The notes under the pieces were generated by a model that saw only the letters and a list, made by a program, of their open reading frames with translations, was not told the DNA's origin and made no database searches. A stretch of DNA of 64,000 nucleotides, from contig NZ_JAUOQR010000002.1 in NCBI RefSeq assembly GCF_030547185.1, positions 124,001 through 188,000 of the forward strand, in the 5' to 3' direction. Position 1 is the first letter of the stretch, and the number at the start of each line of letters is the position of its first letter. A program made the translations under genes and the position numbers. The DNA is from Neptuniibacter sp. 1_MG-2023 (lineage in GTDB: Bacteria > Pseudomonadota > Gammaproteobacteria > Pseudomonadales > Balneatricaceae). This document shows positions 6,673-15,857 of the stretch, piece by piece.

Positions 6673-9300
6673 ATGACTGAACTGAATTCAAAAGAACCTA
6701 CTAAACTCAGCGAAGCCGAGCTCCAAGATTTAGTGGCGTCGACGGATAGTGGTGCCCGAGACCCAGAAGGCATTCAACGATTTTTGCTGTTGGCTGCTGC
6801 ACTGTTTTGGTCGCTATTTCAATTGTGGATCGCCTCGCCGTTACCCTTTTATGATTGGCCGTTGGTCGGCAGTTTTGGTGTTTTCAATGATACTGAAGCG
6901 CGTTCGATTCATCTTGCGTTTGCCGTATTTCTTGCTTTTATGGCCTACCCCGCCTTAGGTGGCTCTCCCCGTGAGCGGGTGCCTTTACCGGATATGGTGA
7001 TGGCGATAGCGGGTGCTTTTTGCGCGGGCTATCTGTTTATCTTCTATGTCCAAATATCGGATCGTCCGGGCTTGCCGACGACACTGGATATTGTCGTGGC
7101 CATTGCCGGCGTGATTCTCTTGCTGGAAGCCACTCGACGTGCACTTGGACCACCACTCGTCGTCGTCGCATCACTGTTTTTGTTTTATACCTTTGCCGGC
7201 CCCTATATGCCGGAAATCATCGCCCACAAAGGCGCGAGTTTGAAGGAAGTCGTTAATCACCAGTGGATCACCACCGAAGGTGTGTTTGGTATTGCACTGG
7301 GCGTGTCGACCAGTTTCGTTTTTCTATTTGTTTTATTTGGTGCTTTGTTGGACAAGGCCGGTGCCGGTAACTATTTCATCAAGGTCGCCTTTTCCCTGCT
7401 AGGGCATCTACGTGGTGGCCCTGCCAAAGCCGCGGTTGTGGCTTCAGGTATGACGGGACTGATTTCAGGTTCCTCCATTGCTAATGTGGTTACCACGGGT
7501 ACGTTTACTATTCCAATGATGCGCCGCGTGGGTTTCAGCGCGGAGAAAGCAGGTGCGGTCGAAGTGGCCTCATCGGTTAATGGTCAGATTATGCCGCCAG
7601 TTATGGGCGCCGCTGCGTTTTTGATGGTTGAGTATGTGGGCATCTCTTATGTGGAGGTGATCAAGCATGCTTTTCTACCCGCATTGATCTCTTATATCGC
7701 ACTGGTGTATATCGTTCACCTTGAAGCGCTTAAACAGAATATGTACGGCCTGCCTCGGCGCAGCGCTGCCAAGCCTTGGATGGCGCGCTTGATGGGGGTG
7801 TTGATTGGCTTTTTTGCCACCGCCGCCGTGTCGATGGTGGTCTATTATGGTATTGGTTGGATTAAACCATTGTTTGGCCAATACGCCAGTCTGGTGATTG
7901 GTGTCTTGTTGTTGATTATCTATGTCTTGTCGGTGCGTTTCTCTGCTGGCTACCCTGATCTAGAGCTGGATGACCCTAATTCTGATGTGGTGGAACTACC
8001 AGAAGTTGGGCCAACCGTTAAGTCCGGATTGCATTTTATTCTGCCTGTTATCGTACTGGTATGGTGTTTGATGGTTGAACGCTTGTCTCCTGGACTTTCG
8101 GCGTTCTGGGCGACTATGTTGATGGTCTTTATCCTGTTGACGCAAAAATCCTTGTTTGCGTTCTTCCGTAATGAGGGGGGGCTTGGTCGACAGTTTAGGA
8201 AGGGCTTTAATCAGCTGATCGATGGCTTAATTGTTGGTGCGCGCAACATGATAGGCATCGGCATTGCAACGGCGACTGCCGGTATTATCGTGGGTGTGGT
8301 ATCGCAGACCGGTGTGGGTTCTGTATTAGCGGATCTAGTTGAAGTATTGTCGATGGGTAACCTGCTGTTGATGCTAGCCTTGACGGCCGTACTTAGTTTG
8401 ATTTTGGGCATGGGCTTGCCGACCACGGCCAACTATATTGTGGTGTCATCTTTATTGGCACCAGTAATAGTGACTTTAGGTCAAGAGTCAGGCTTGATTG
8501 TGCCGCTGATTGCTGTGCATCTATTCGTGTTTTACTTCGGCATCATGGCCGATGTAACACCTCCGGTAGGACTCGCTTCTTTTGCCGCGGCGGCGGTGTC
8601 CGGTGGTGATCCGATCCGTACGGGGTTTGTCGCATTCTTCTATAGTTTGCGAACAGCCATTTTACCGTTCCTATTTATATTCAACACCGATCTCTTATTA
8701 ATCGATGTGAGCTGGTGGCAGGGCATTATTGTCTTCGTGGTTTCTACTGCGGCGATCTTGCTGTTTACTGCTGCAACTCAAGGACATTTTTTGGTGCGTA
8801 ATCGGTTACATGAAACGGCGTTATTGATTCTTATAGCCTTCTCTCTATTCCGTCCAGGTTTTTGGATGGACATGGTGGCACCACCGTTCCAGACGGTAGC
8901 CGCTAGCGAATTAATGGGTGATAGCTTGGATCTGCCTAATGGCGCTGAACTGAGGCTGCATTTGATCGGTGAAGATGATGTTGGTAATCCACGGGATTTT
9001 GTCGCGCTGTTTGAACTTGCTGAGGGGGCGAATACTCAGGAACGCATGGTGAATGCGGGTCTAGAGTTGGCGAATCTTGATGGCAAGGTGGTCGTCGATA
9101 TGGTGGGCTTCGGCAGTCATGCAGAGAAAGCGGGTTTGATGTTTGATCAGCAGATAGGGCAGGTGGAAGTACCGAAGGGGCAGCCACCTAAGGAGCTTAT
9201 GTTTATCCCTGCTTTGTTATTGTTGATACCTGTCGTGCTATTTCAGCGCCGTCGTCGCCGGGCTAACGGTGATCAGGCTTCGACTCTAGCAAATACTTAA
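6673..9300 (+). CDS. TRAP transporter fused permease (DctQM, TAXI type)
   Basis: 875 residues and many membrane segments. The N-terminal quarter corresponds to the small DctQ subunit and the middle to the DctM sodium-coupled transport domain, with signatures such as SGSSIANVVTTGTFTIPMM and LGMGLPTTANYIVVSSLLAP. After about residue 715 there is a C-terminal extension with membrane segments and a soluble part ending in a basic tail (FQRRRRRAN), matching the DUF3394 extension seen on TAXI-type permeases. It works with the binding protein encoded just upstream. The substrate is unknown; C4-dicarboxylates or glutamate are known for some relatives, but nothing here decides it. Confidence 0.93.
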   Translation: MTELNSKEPTKLSEAELQDLVASTDSGARDPEGIQRFLLLAAALFWSLFQLWIASPLPFYDWPLVGSFGVFNDTEARSIHLAFAVFLAFMAYPALGGSPRERVPLPDMVMAIAGAFCAGYLFIFYVQISDRPGLPTTLDIVVAIAGVILLLEATRRALGPPLVVVASLFLFYTFAGPYMPEIIAHKGASLKEVVNHQWITTEGVFGIALGVSTSFVFLFVLFGALLDKAGAGNYFIKVAFSLLGHLRGGPAKAAVVASGMTGLISGSSIANVVTTGTFTIPMMRRVGFSAEKAGAVEVASSVNGQIMPPVMGAAAFLMVEYVGISYVEVIKHAFLPALISYIALVYIVHLEALKQNMYGLPRRSAAKPWMARLMGVLIGFFATAAVSMVVYYGIGWIKPLFGQYASLVIGVLLLIIYVLSVRFSAGYPDLELDDPNSDVVELPEVGPTVKSGLHFILPVIVLVWCLMVERLSPGLSAFWATMLMVFILLTQKSLFAFFRNEGGLGRQFRKGFNQLIDGLIVGARNMIGIGIATATAGIIVGVVSQTGVGSVLADLVEVLSMGNLLLMLALTAVLSLILGMGLPTTANYIVVSSLLAPVIVTLGQESGLIVPLIAVHLFVFYFGIMADVTPPVGLASFAAAAVSGGDPIRTGFVAFFYSLRTAILPFLFIFNTDLLLIDVSWWQGIIVFVVSTAAILLFTAATQGHFLVRNRLHETALLILIAFSLFRPGFWMDMVAPPFQTVAASELMGDSLDLPNGAELRLHLIGEDDVGNPRDFVALFELAEGANTQERMVNAGLELANLDGKVVVDMVGFGSHAEKAGLMFDQQIGQVEVPKGQPPKELMFIPALLLLIPVVLFQRRRRRANGDQASTLANT

Positions 9301-9307
9301 TCCAGAT

Positions 9308-9338
9308 CCGAGGCGCCTTCTCGTAAGGGCCTCGGTTT
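9308..9338 (+). terminator. Probable terminator after the TRAP permease
   Basis: CCGAGGC and GCCTCGG pair, with an inner GCCTT/AAGG extension and a bulged G. The T tract is short (TTT). It lies 33 bases before the stress protein start, so read-through into that gene is plausible. Confidence 0.55.
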
Positions 9339-9371
9339 AGATAGCCATACTTTTTGGTAAAGGAAGGACTC

Positions 9372-9800
9372 ATGTTTAAGCAAATTATTGTTCCGGTTGA
9401 TATTGAAGAACCGTCTTTTTCTGATCAGGCGATCGAACTGGCTTTGCGTGAATTAGAGAGTGATGGCTGTATCCATTTGATGACCGTCATTCCTGGATTT
9501 AACTCGCCGTTGGTTGCATCTTATTTTAAAAAGTCAGCTGTTGAGAAAGCTCACGAAGCCGTTGAAAAACAGCTACAAATACTGGCTCAGAAAAAGTTAC
9601 CACCAGAAGTTAATCGAACGCTTTCAGTGCATCAGGGTAATCCGGCTGAGCGCATTATCAAACATGTTAAACGCTGCAATGCTGATCTTATTATTATGAC
9701 TGCGCATCACCGCAGTAAAGTGGATCATGTGTTACTGGGATCTAACTCTTCGCGAGTGGTGGATCGCGCAGGTTGCTCAGTATTAGTGTTACGCTCTTAA
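9372..9800 (+). CDS. Universal stress protein (UspA family), TRAP-linked
   Basis: 142 residues from the ATG at 9372, which has AAGGAAGGA in front of it; the frame is open further upstream but without a signal. The single Usp domain starts MFKQIIVPVDIEEPSF. The nucleotide-binding tail GSNSSRVVDRAGCSVLVLR fits the G-2x-G-9x-G(S/T)-like ATP-binding type only loosely, so ATP binding is uncertain. A Usp gene following a TRAP transporter is a known arrangement, for example TeaD with TeaABC, where it moderates transport. A similar regulatory role here is inference. Confidence 0.88.
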   Translation: MFKQIIVPVDIEEPSFSDQAIELALRELESDGCIHLMTVIPGFNSPLVASYFKKSAVEKAHEAVEKQLQILAQKKLPPEVNRTLSVHQGNPAERIIKHVKRCNADLIIMTAHHRSKVDHVLLGSNSSRVVDRAGCSVLVLRS

Positions 9801-9802
9801 CG

Positions 9803-9826
9803 CTAAGTTACTGCTTAGGATTTTTT
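9803..9826 (+). terminator. Weak terminator after the universal stress protein gene
   Basis: A 5-bp stem (CTAAG/CTTAG, 6-base loop) is followed by GATTTTTTG. The position right after the stop codon supports it; the stem is short. Confidence 0.45.
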
Positions 9827-10104
9827 GTTTGGTCAGCAATAAATGATCATCCATGTTATGAATGTAATGGTGGGTAGTAGCTAGTGTCGTTGTGTAAAAT
9901 AACGGCGCTTATCTATTAATGTGACAAGTATTCCATTCTGTTTAATAGGGCAAACTAAACGGACTAACGGGCGTTAATTAGTATAATATCAGTGCTAATT
10001 AACCAAGAGTCTCGATAGCTTGCGGGTAATATGATGCTACTGAGTTGTTATTAGTTATCAAATTACCCATCCGAACCACAGGTTTAGGCGTTTAAATTAT
10101 AATC
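9827..10104 (+). other. Intergenic region before the diguanylate cyclase gene
   Basis: AT-rich, with no open frame that looks coding. It must hold the promoter of the following gene. TATAAT occurs at about 9982-9987 (inside GTATAATATC) as a possible -10, but without a convincing -35. Confidence 0.35.
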
Positions 10105-11979
10105 ATGGGCATACCAGATTTTAGTCGTATTAATAGCCGTTGGAAGATCAGTCACCGACTTCGTACAGGTCTTTGTTACGAATATCTAGAGCGCATTTTT
10201 GTGCTGCTTTTCTTTCTATTTATTAGTGCAGTTTGTCAGGCTCAGTCGCCGATCAAATTATCATCCACGATGGCGGGTGTTGGCACAGGGATGAATGTCT
10301 TTTATCTTGAAGATGCGAGCCAAACCTATACGTGGGAGCAAGTAAAGAGCGCCCCCCTTTCTTCTCACTTTGCGCCGTTGCCTAAGGGTAAGAGTAACTT
10401 TGGTATCGGTGGGGCTGATTATTGGCTGCGTATCGACCTGAAAAACAACAGCAAAGCTGCATTATCATGGTTTCTTGAAGTACCCCACCCCAATTGGGAT
10501 TTTGTTACCTTTTATATGGACGGGGCTGCATCTCAGGTGGGCGGTGATCATGTCCCGTTTGGTGAGCGTGCAATTGCCGCTGAGAGTAATTTATATCCAG
10601 TGAATACACCGGCCGGCGCGGTGCAACGAATATGGGTTAAACTCTCCTATGCATTGCCTGGTAAGGCTGAAACGCAGCTATTATTGTGGACCCCAGATGC
10701 GTTTTTTCAACACTATGCCAAGCGCTATTTTGTGATTGGTACCTTTCTTGGTATTGGCTTGCTGTTGGTGTTTTCTAATTTCTTGATAGGCTACTCCACA
10801 CGACTGCCCGAATATAAATGGTATACCTTATATATTATGGCGGCGATGATGGTTCTGTTGACCAATACGGGCCTAGGCTATCGCTATTTATGGCAGGGAT
10901 ATAACTGGTTTGCCGATTTTGCTCCGATTCTTTTTGGTGTGCTGACGCTAGTGTTGGCGACTCAATTTACACGTTGTTTTTTAAACACTCGAGAATCGTT
11001 GATCATTGATCGACTGCTGCAAGGCCTTTTGGTTTTGGGTGGGCTTGCTGTGCTCTGCTATTTTTTAGGCGGGCGTGAATATGCGCTAAAACTCGCTCTA
11101 TTTTATGCACTTTTAACCGTTCTATTTCCACTGCTTGGGATATGGCAATATAAAAAAGGCCGAGAGGATGCGCGGTTTTATGTGTTGGGCTGGAGTATTT
11201 GGAGCTTAGCTGTTTTTATTGCCGTGATGCGTAATATCGGTTTTATTCCTGCTGACTTTGTTACCAATTTTTCACCGCCATTGGGGTTATGTATTGAGGG
11301 AGTGCTGCTCTCCTTAGCATTAGCTGATCGTATTAACTACCTTACTCAAGAGAAAGATAGGGTAGAGTTGCAACATATACAGCACTTACAGCAGGAGCAG
11401 GTAATGCTGGAGCGGCAGGTATCTGAACGTACGGTTGAACTCGAAAAAGCGATGCAGAAGGCTGAGTTGTTGGCACAAACCGATTCGTTGACTGGGGTAT
11501 TAAATCGTCGTGCATTCTATGAGTTTAGCGAGAAAGAGTTCAGTAGCGCTCGACGTTTTGAAGAACCGGTAGCGGTGGTGATGATAGATCTGGATATGTT
11601 TAAACGAGTGAATGATAACTACGGTCATGCGACTGGGGATAGGGTTTTAATTGCTGCCATTAGTACATTGAAAACGATTATTCGAAATATGGATCTGTTC
11701 GGGCGTATTGGAGGTGAAGAGTTTGCAGTACTTCTGCCACAGACCAATTTACATGATGCAACCGAGCTAGCTGAGCGTTTGAGGGAGGCGTTGGCGAAGA
11801 TGGAGGTTAAGGTTGGTGAGTTGATCATTACCGTTACCGCAAGTTTTGGCGTGGCCTTTGTGGATGTGAAAAATGAGTCGCTGGCAGATTCGATGAGTCG
11901 AGCTGATGTTGCGCTTTATCGGGCTAAGTTCCGTGGTCGTAACTGTGTTGAACAAGCGGATGGGTCCGATTGTTTATGA
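10105..11979 (+). CDS. 7TM-DISM sensor diguanylate cyclase
   Basis: 624 residues. A signal or anchor segment (about 30-46) precedes a periplasmic 7TMR-DISMED2-type sensing domain (about 65-195), seven membrane segments (about 205-405), a coiled coil (about 410-450) and a C-terminal GGDEF domain. The active-site loop is GGEEF (536-540), an accepted catalytic variant. RNMD at 527-530, five residues ahead, is an intact inhibitory I-site. The protein should make cyclic di-GMP in response to an unknown periplasmic ligand, with product feedback. There is no EAL domain. It stands alone, with a terminator hairpin after it. The start codon is not backed by a strong ribosome site. Confidence 0.92.
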   Translation: MGIPDFSRINSRWKISHRLRTGLCYEYLERIFVLLFFLFISAVCQAQSPIKLSSTMAGVGTGMNVFYLEDASQTYTWEQVKSAPLSSHFAPLPKGKSNFGIGGADYWLRIDLKNNSKAALSWFLEVPHPNWDFVTFYMDGAASQVGGDHVPFGERAIAAESNLYPVNTPAGAVQRIWVKLSYALPGKAETQLLLWTPDAFFQHYAKRYFVIGTFLGIGLLLVFSNFLIGYSTRLPEYKWYTLYIMAAMMVLLTNTGLGYRYLWQGYNWFADFAPILFGVLTLVLATQFTRCFLNTRESLIIDRLLQGLLVLGGLAVLCYFLGGREYALKLALFYALLTVLFPLLGIWQYKKGREDARFYVLGWSIWSLAVFIAVMRNIGFIPADFVTNFSPPLGLCIEGVLLSLALADRINYLTQEKDRVELQHIQHLQQEQVMLERQVSERTVELEKAMQKAELLAQTDSLTGVLNRRAFYEFSEKEFSSARRFEEPVAVVMIDLDMFKRVNDNYGHATGDRVLIAAISTLKTIIRNMDLFGRIGGEEFAVLLPQTNLHDATELAERLREALAKMEVKVGELIITVTASFGVAFVDVKNESLADSMSRADVALYRAKFRGRNCVEQADGSDCL

Positions 11980-12011
11980 GATGTTTACAGCGAAACTATA
12001 CGCTGATGAGT

Positions 12012-12050
12012 AAAGGGGATCTGAGCTATATAGGCTGCCCAGATCCCTTT
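12012..12050. terminator. Bidirectional terminator between convergent genes
   Basis: AAAGGGGATCTG pairs with CAGATCCCTTT (one bulged G), with a smaller AGC/GCT hairpin inside. It ends the diguanylate cyclase on the plus strand and the hydrolase on the minus strand. T tracts are short on both sides. Confidence 0.65.
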
Positions 12051-12054
12051 ATAA

Positions 12055-12933
12055 CTACTTAATATCAGGTCTCCAGCCCATACCTGATTCTTCCATTAAA
12101 CGTTCGTAAACGCCTTCTATATTTAGCGGTAGCCATTGATCAAATTGTTTTAAATCGCTGTAATTTTCTAATTTTACGCTTTGTTTTATCTCATCTAGAC
12201 TTTTGCCTTCATGAATACCGTTAATGACGGCGTCATAAAGATCTTGTAGATAATTAAGGTAGTGTTGAACGTCAGATTTATTACCAATGTCGGCATGTCC
12301 GCCAACAAAAGTATCAAAATCAAGATCCAGTACTTGTTGAGTAGAGTTAATCATACCTTGAATATCGTAACTCCAGAGTTTCTGCCAAGGCATTCGGCCT
12401 ATGACAATCCAATCGACAACAAACAGTAGCTTTTCGGGTTGGAAAAGCATGCTTATAGAGCCGCGGCCATCGTTGGGTCCATGATATCTCAGCTCAATTG
12501 TATGGCCTCCTAAAGAGATCAACATATCCTCTTTAAAAGTAACATCAGGGATAACAGTATCGGCTTTTGTTATTTGAATATCTTGTGCTGCGAGTTCATG
12601 AGCAATGAAAATAGTGTCAGGATCATCAAAAACTTTTGCACCGTAGATATGGTCACTGTGGTTGTGACTGTAAATAACATATTTGATAGGTACGTTAAAA
12701 AGCCTTTTTATCTCGGCTTTTAGCCAGGTAGCGGCTTTTGGATTCAAGGGATCTGTCAGGACTATTCCTTCGTTTGTTACTAAAAATACAGAGCGGTGCC
12801 TATCGTCGATAAAACGATAAATATCACCTTGTATATGTTCGATTTTATACTCATCTGCTACTGCCATTGAGCTGATGAAGGAAAAGCTCAATATTAATAG
12901 AAAGGTGATTAACGGGTTTTGTGTTTTCATCAT
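12055..12933 (-). CDS. Exported metallo-beta-lactamase-fold hydrolase
   Basis: 292 residues with a signal peptide (about residues 1-26, ending SSMAVADE). The metal-binding motif is intact (YSHNHSDHIYGA), with later ligand positions in YHGPNDGRG, LLFVVDWIV and TFVGGHADIG. This is the fold of class B beta-lactamases, quinoprotein-relay-like and other periplasmic hydrolases; it is not a recognised true carbapenemase and I would not call it a resistance gene. ATG codons at 12933 and 12930 are both possible; AGG upstream is better spaced for the second. The upstream gene on the same strand is a DoxX-like membrane protein. Substrate unknown. Confidence 0.85.
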   Translation of the reverse strand: MMKTQNPLITFLLILSFSFISSMAVADEYKIEHIQGDIYRFIDDRHRSVFLVTNEGIVLTDPLNPKAATWLKAEIKRLFNVPIKYVIYSHNHSDHIYGAKVFDDPDTIFIAHELAAQDIQITKADTVIPDVTFKEDMLISLGGHTIELRYHGPNDGRGSISMLFQPEKLLFVVDWIVIGRMPWQKLWSYDIQGMINSTQQVLDLDFDTFVGGHADIGNKSDVQHYLNYLQDLYDAVINGIHEGKSLDEIKQSVKLENYSDLKQFDQWLPLNIEGVYERLMEESGMGWRPDIK

Positions 12934-12964
12934 AAAACCTATTTCAAGTCTATGTTAACTAGCG

Positions 12965-13000
12965 TATTGCCATGGAATGTTAATTATTCCTATGGCAATA
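12965..13000. repeat. Strong inverted repeat between the DoxX-like and hydrolase genes
   Basis: TATTGCCATGGAAT pairs with ATTCCTATGGCAATA, leaving one bulged base. There is no T tract on the minus strand, so it may be an mRNA-stabilising hairpin, a processing site or an operator rather than a terminator. Confidence 0.6.
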
Positions 13001-13009
13001 CATTGAGTA

Positions 13010-13462
13010 TTAATTTTGCGAGGTAACTGTTGTTTTGGTTTTTTGAGGGATTGTGCACAATGTGTCCCACTCTCTTAACCAATATAGGGCTAGGCAAGCC
13101 GCAAGCATGGGCCAAGCGGTAAAAAATAGTAGGTGATCAAAAGGTGCCATATATTGTTTGTAAGGGGAGAAAGTTGAAAAGGCGTGAATGATTAAGACGA
13201 TAGCGTAGGTCCAACGGCGCCAAAGGCCAACAACAAATGCCAAAATAAGTAATAGCTCTAATGAGCCAACGATATAAGAAAGGTTATGGGTGAGCCAATC
13301 GATACCGTAAAAGTTGTTAAGTACTTTGCTGGCGTGGGCTGGATTAACGAACTTGTCGAGTGTCCACATTAGTAACACTACAAAGATGCCTAAGCGTAAC
13401 AGCAGCAATGAACGTGATAAGGGTTTTTGCAGTGAGTCGGGTATAGGGGGCTGGGAGGTCAT
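13010..13462 (-). CDS. DoxX-like integral membrane protein
   Basis: 150 residues with four predicted membrane segments: LLLRLGIFVVLLMWTLDKF, YIVGSLELLLILAFVVGL, WTYAIVLIIHAF and LLFFTAWPMLAACLALYWL. An early LRLGIFVVLLMWTLDKFVNP segment matches the DoxX/DoxD group. Members of this group have been linked to quinone redox or thiosulphate metabolism, but most have no assigned role. It is co-oriented with the exported hydrolase downstream, separated by a strong hairpin. Family assignment is moderately sure; function is not known. Confidence 0.7.
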   Translation of the reverse strand: MTSQPPIPDSLQKPLSRSLLLLRLGIFVVLLMWTLDKFVNPAHASKVLNNFYGIDWLTHNLSYIVGSLELLLILAFVVGLWRRWTYAIVLIIHAFSTFSPYKQYMAPFDHLLFFTAWPMLAACLALYWLREWDTLCTIPQKTKTTVTSQN

Positions 13463-13767
13463 TGAGAGTTTGCCTATATAAAATAATGTATCTGTTACTC
13501 GTTTAATCCATATAGCTATATGGGGCGATCAAGCGGTTAGTGCTAAATTTCTCTAGTTAGGCATAGACTACGAAGCCTTAGATAAAGTTCCATTGCTGCT
13601 TAATTTACTAGCTAGGCGAGCTGATAAATAAAAAAGAGGTTTGTGAGAGATTGACTTGGCTGATGACTGGCTGAGTCAGTCGGTTTGTTTCTATAATGAA
13701 AAGATAGCCTTAGCTTATTTAGAATAAGTTAGGTTTTTACGTAGATAAGGTTAAGGTGGTCATAGGA
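13463..13767. other. Divergent intergenic region between the DoxX-like gene and tadA
   Basis: About 305 bases, AT-rich, that must hold promoters in both directions. One short inverted repeat, GACTG/CAGTC, occurs near 13663-13679. I see no RNA gene or protein-coding frame. Confidence 0.35.
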
Positions 13768-14268
13768 ATGAGTGAGCGTGCAGAGCAAGATCAGTTATGG
13801 ATGCATGAGGCATTAGCATTAGCTGATCATGCCGAAAATGCGGGTGAAGTTCCGGTGGGGGCAGTAGTCGTCTTAAATGGTGAGGTTATAGGAGAGGGTT
13901 GGAATCACCCCATTAGTGGTCATGATCCTACGGCTCATGCTGAAATTATGGCGTTGCGGGATGCGGCTGCACGGGTAGGTAATTATCGTTTAGTGGGGGC
14001 AGAGCTCTATGTGACAATTGAACCTTGTACTATGTGTGCGGGTGCTATTGTGCATGCACGGATAAGTCGTGTGATATATGGGGCTAGTGAAGATAAAGCG
14101 GGTGTTGTTGATAGTAACTGCCAATTATTTCGGCAGCCTTGGATTAATCATAATGTAGAGGTGACGTCTGGTGTATTAGCGGATACGTGCCGTCAAAAAA
14201 TAAGTGCCTTTTTTCAGCGCCGCCGCGAAGAGAAAAAAGCTGAAAAATTAAGTAGAAACACGGGTTAG
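13768..14268 (+). CDS. tadA: tRNA-specific adenosine deaminase TadA
   Basis: 166 residues. The zinc deaminase signatures are intact: HAEIMALRDA, with the catalytic His and Glu, and PCTMCAGAIVHARI, with the two zinc cysteines. TadA converts adenosine 34 in the anticodon of tRNA-Arg(ACG) to inosine, an essential reaction in most bacteria. The frame extends upstream to a GTG at 13756, but the ATG at 13768 (MSERAEQDQ) is the natural start. The stop lies two bases from the convergent mltF stop, so there is no room for a terminator between them. Confidence 0.96.
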   Translation: MSERAEQDQLWMHEALALADHAENAGEVPVGAVVVLNGEVIGEGWNHPISGHDPTAHAEIMALRDAAARVGNYRLVGAELYVTIEPCTMCAGAIVHARISRVIYGASEDKAGVVDSNCQLFRQPWINHNVEVTSGVLADTCRQKISAFFQRRREEKKAEKLSRNTG

Positions 14269-14270
14269 CG

Positions 14271-15749
14271 CTATAGTGAGGGTAAAATATCTTCCACGAC
14301 AGTCGCTTCATCCCAGCTTGGATGGTCTGGATCCATATCCGCTTCTTCGCTTTGACGTTTAGCTTGGCGAACTTGGATCTCCCAGCGTAAGAGCTTCATA
14401 TATTTTCTAATATTACTGACGTAATGAACGGGCTCATAGCCACGTGCGTAACCATAACGCACAGTGTTGAAGTATTTTTCTTTTGTTAAGAGTGGTAGGT
14501 GTTGTTTCACATCGTCCCATTTATCTGGATTTAGGCCTGCCCGGCTGGTGAGTACACGCGCGTCTTCTAAGTGGCCATAACCAATGTTGTAGCCGGCTAG
14601 AGCAAACCAAGTATGGTCCGGCTGTTTGATTCGGTCAGGGATTTTATTCATCACGCTGACGAGATAGTGAGCGCCACCAATAATGCTTTGTTGAGGATCG
14701 GTTCGATCGGTTACATCGACTTCTGATGCGGCGTCATTGGTGAGCATCATGATCCCTTTAACTCCTGTAGGGGATACTGCCTCTGGATTCCAATGGGATT
14801 CTTGATAGGCAATAGCGGCGAGTAGCTGCCAATCAATATCAGTTTCTTGCTCAGCCATATAGAAATATTGTTCAATTTTGGGGAAACGCTCTTCCATATC
14901 CTCTTTAAAGGAGGCTGTATCGTAGAAGTTAAGAGGGTTGAAACGATTAAAATATTTCTTTTTGAGTTTTTTGATCAATTGCTGTGTGGAATCAAGAGCC
15001 ATAAAGCGATTAACTGAACTTTTAAGGCTTTGGTCATTGTGAGGATTGAGTATCCACGCAAGGTCTTGCGGGTCATTTAGATCAAATGCTTTGTTAAGTC
15101 CGGGAAAAAATGATTTCTGAGCATCAAATGTGATGCTGTCTACAACGGTATAGTCGATCTCTTTATTGTGTAATTTCTCAAGTAACTCCACGGCAGAGTG
15201 TTCGCTGCTCTCTTTCCATTTGAGTGTAGGGTGCGTTGTTTGTAATCGTGCGAGAAGTTCGGCGTGGCTGCTGTTTGCCAGCACTAAGATTGTTTTATCT
15301 CTAGCAACTAAGTCGTTTAAATCTTTGGGTGCTTTGATCCCTTTTGTTGTGCGGTAAACGACGGCAGCCGTGGTCGTGAGAAAGGGCGCTGAAAATTCGA
15401 AGGCTTTTTCTCTATCATCAGTGACTGTTAGCATCGCACCGGCAATATGACCGTTGCGTGCTTTCATGGTTGAAAAAATAGCGCTAAAACTCTCAGGTAA
15501 AATGAGTTCTAATTTTATACCTAGATGTTCAGCATAAGCTTTAGCTAAGTCATATTCAAAGCCAGCGGGTTCCCCTTTTTCAATGAAATAGGTACTAGGG
15601 GAGTTCCGGGTTACTAGTTTTAGACTACCCGATTCTATGATGGCACCTAGTTGAGTTTTGCTATTCCAGCTCAAAAGTACCGGAATACAGAACATTAAAA
15701 AAATAACCAGTGCCTGTACTGCATCTTTTTTACGACTAATATCAAACAT
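14271..15749 (-). CDS. mltF: Membrane-bound lytic murein transglycosylase F
   Basis: 492 residues. An N-terminal membrane or signal segment (LVIFLMFCIPVLLSW) is followed by a periplasmic solute-binding-protein-3-like regulatory domain (about 35-270). The C-terminal lysozyme-like SLT domain has the catalytic glutamate in AYQESHWNPEAVS and the GIMMLT and AGYNIGYGH motifs. MltF cleaves peptidoglycan with formation of 1,6-anhydromuramic acid, and the regulatory domain binds muropeptides or amino acids. It is divergent from purL, the usual neighbour in gammaproteobacteria. Confidence 0.96.
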   Translation of the reverse strand: MFDISRKKDAVQALVIFLMFCIPVLLSWNSKTQLGAIIESGSLKLVTRNSPSTYFIEKGEPAGFEYDLAKAYAEHLGIKLELILPESFSAIFSTMKARNGHIAGAMLTVTDDREKAFEFSAPFLTTTAAVVYRTTKGIKAPKDLNDLVARDKTILVLANSSHAELLARLQTTHPTLKWKESSEHSAVELLEKLHNKEIDYTVVDSITFDAQKSFFPGLNKAFDLNDPQDLAWILNPHNDQSLKSSVNRFMALDSTQQLIKKLKKKYFNRFNPLNFYDTASFKEDMEERFPKIEQYFYMAEQETDIDWQLLAAIAYQESHWNPEAVSPTGVKGIMMLTNDAASEVDVTDRTDPQQSIIGGAHYLVSVMNKIPDRIKQPDHTWFALAGYNIGYGHLEDARVLTSRAGLNPDKWDDVKQHLPLLTKEKYFNTVRYGYARGYEPVHYVSNIRKYMKLLRWEIQVRQAKRQSEEADMDPDHPSWDEATVVEDILPSL

Positions 15750-15857
15750 ACTGCTGCTTTTCTGGTATCCAACGAACTGTTTCGGTAAAATTCACAACCT
15801 ATCTTTCTCCTGTAACTACTGCCCACAATCGGCAGCTATCAAGAGGCTCTATTAGAG

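Noticed and set aside
12055-12933. Metallo-beta-lactamase resistance gene
   Set aside because: Only the general fold and metal motif are present; the protein does not look like class B beta-lactamases in detail.
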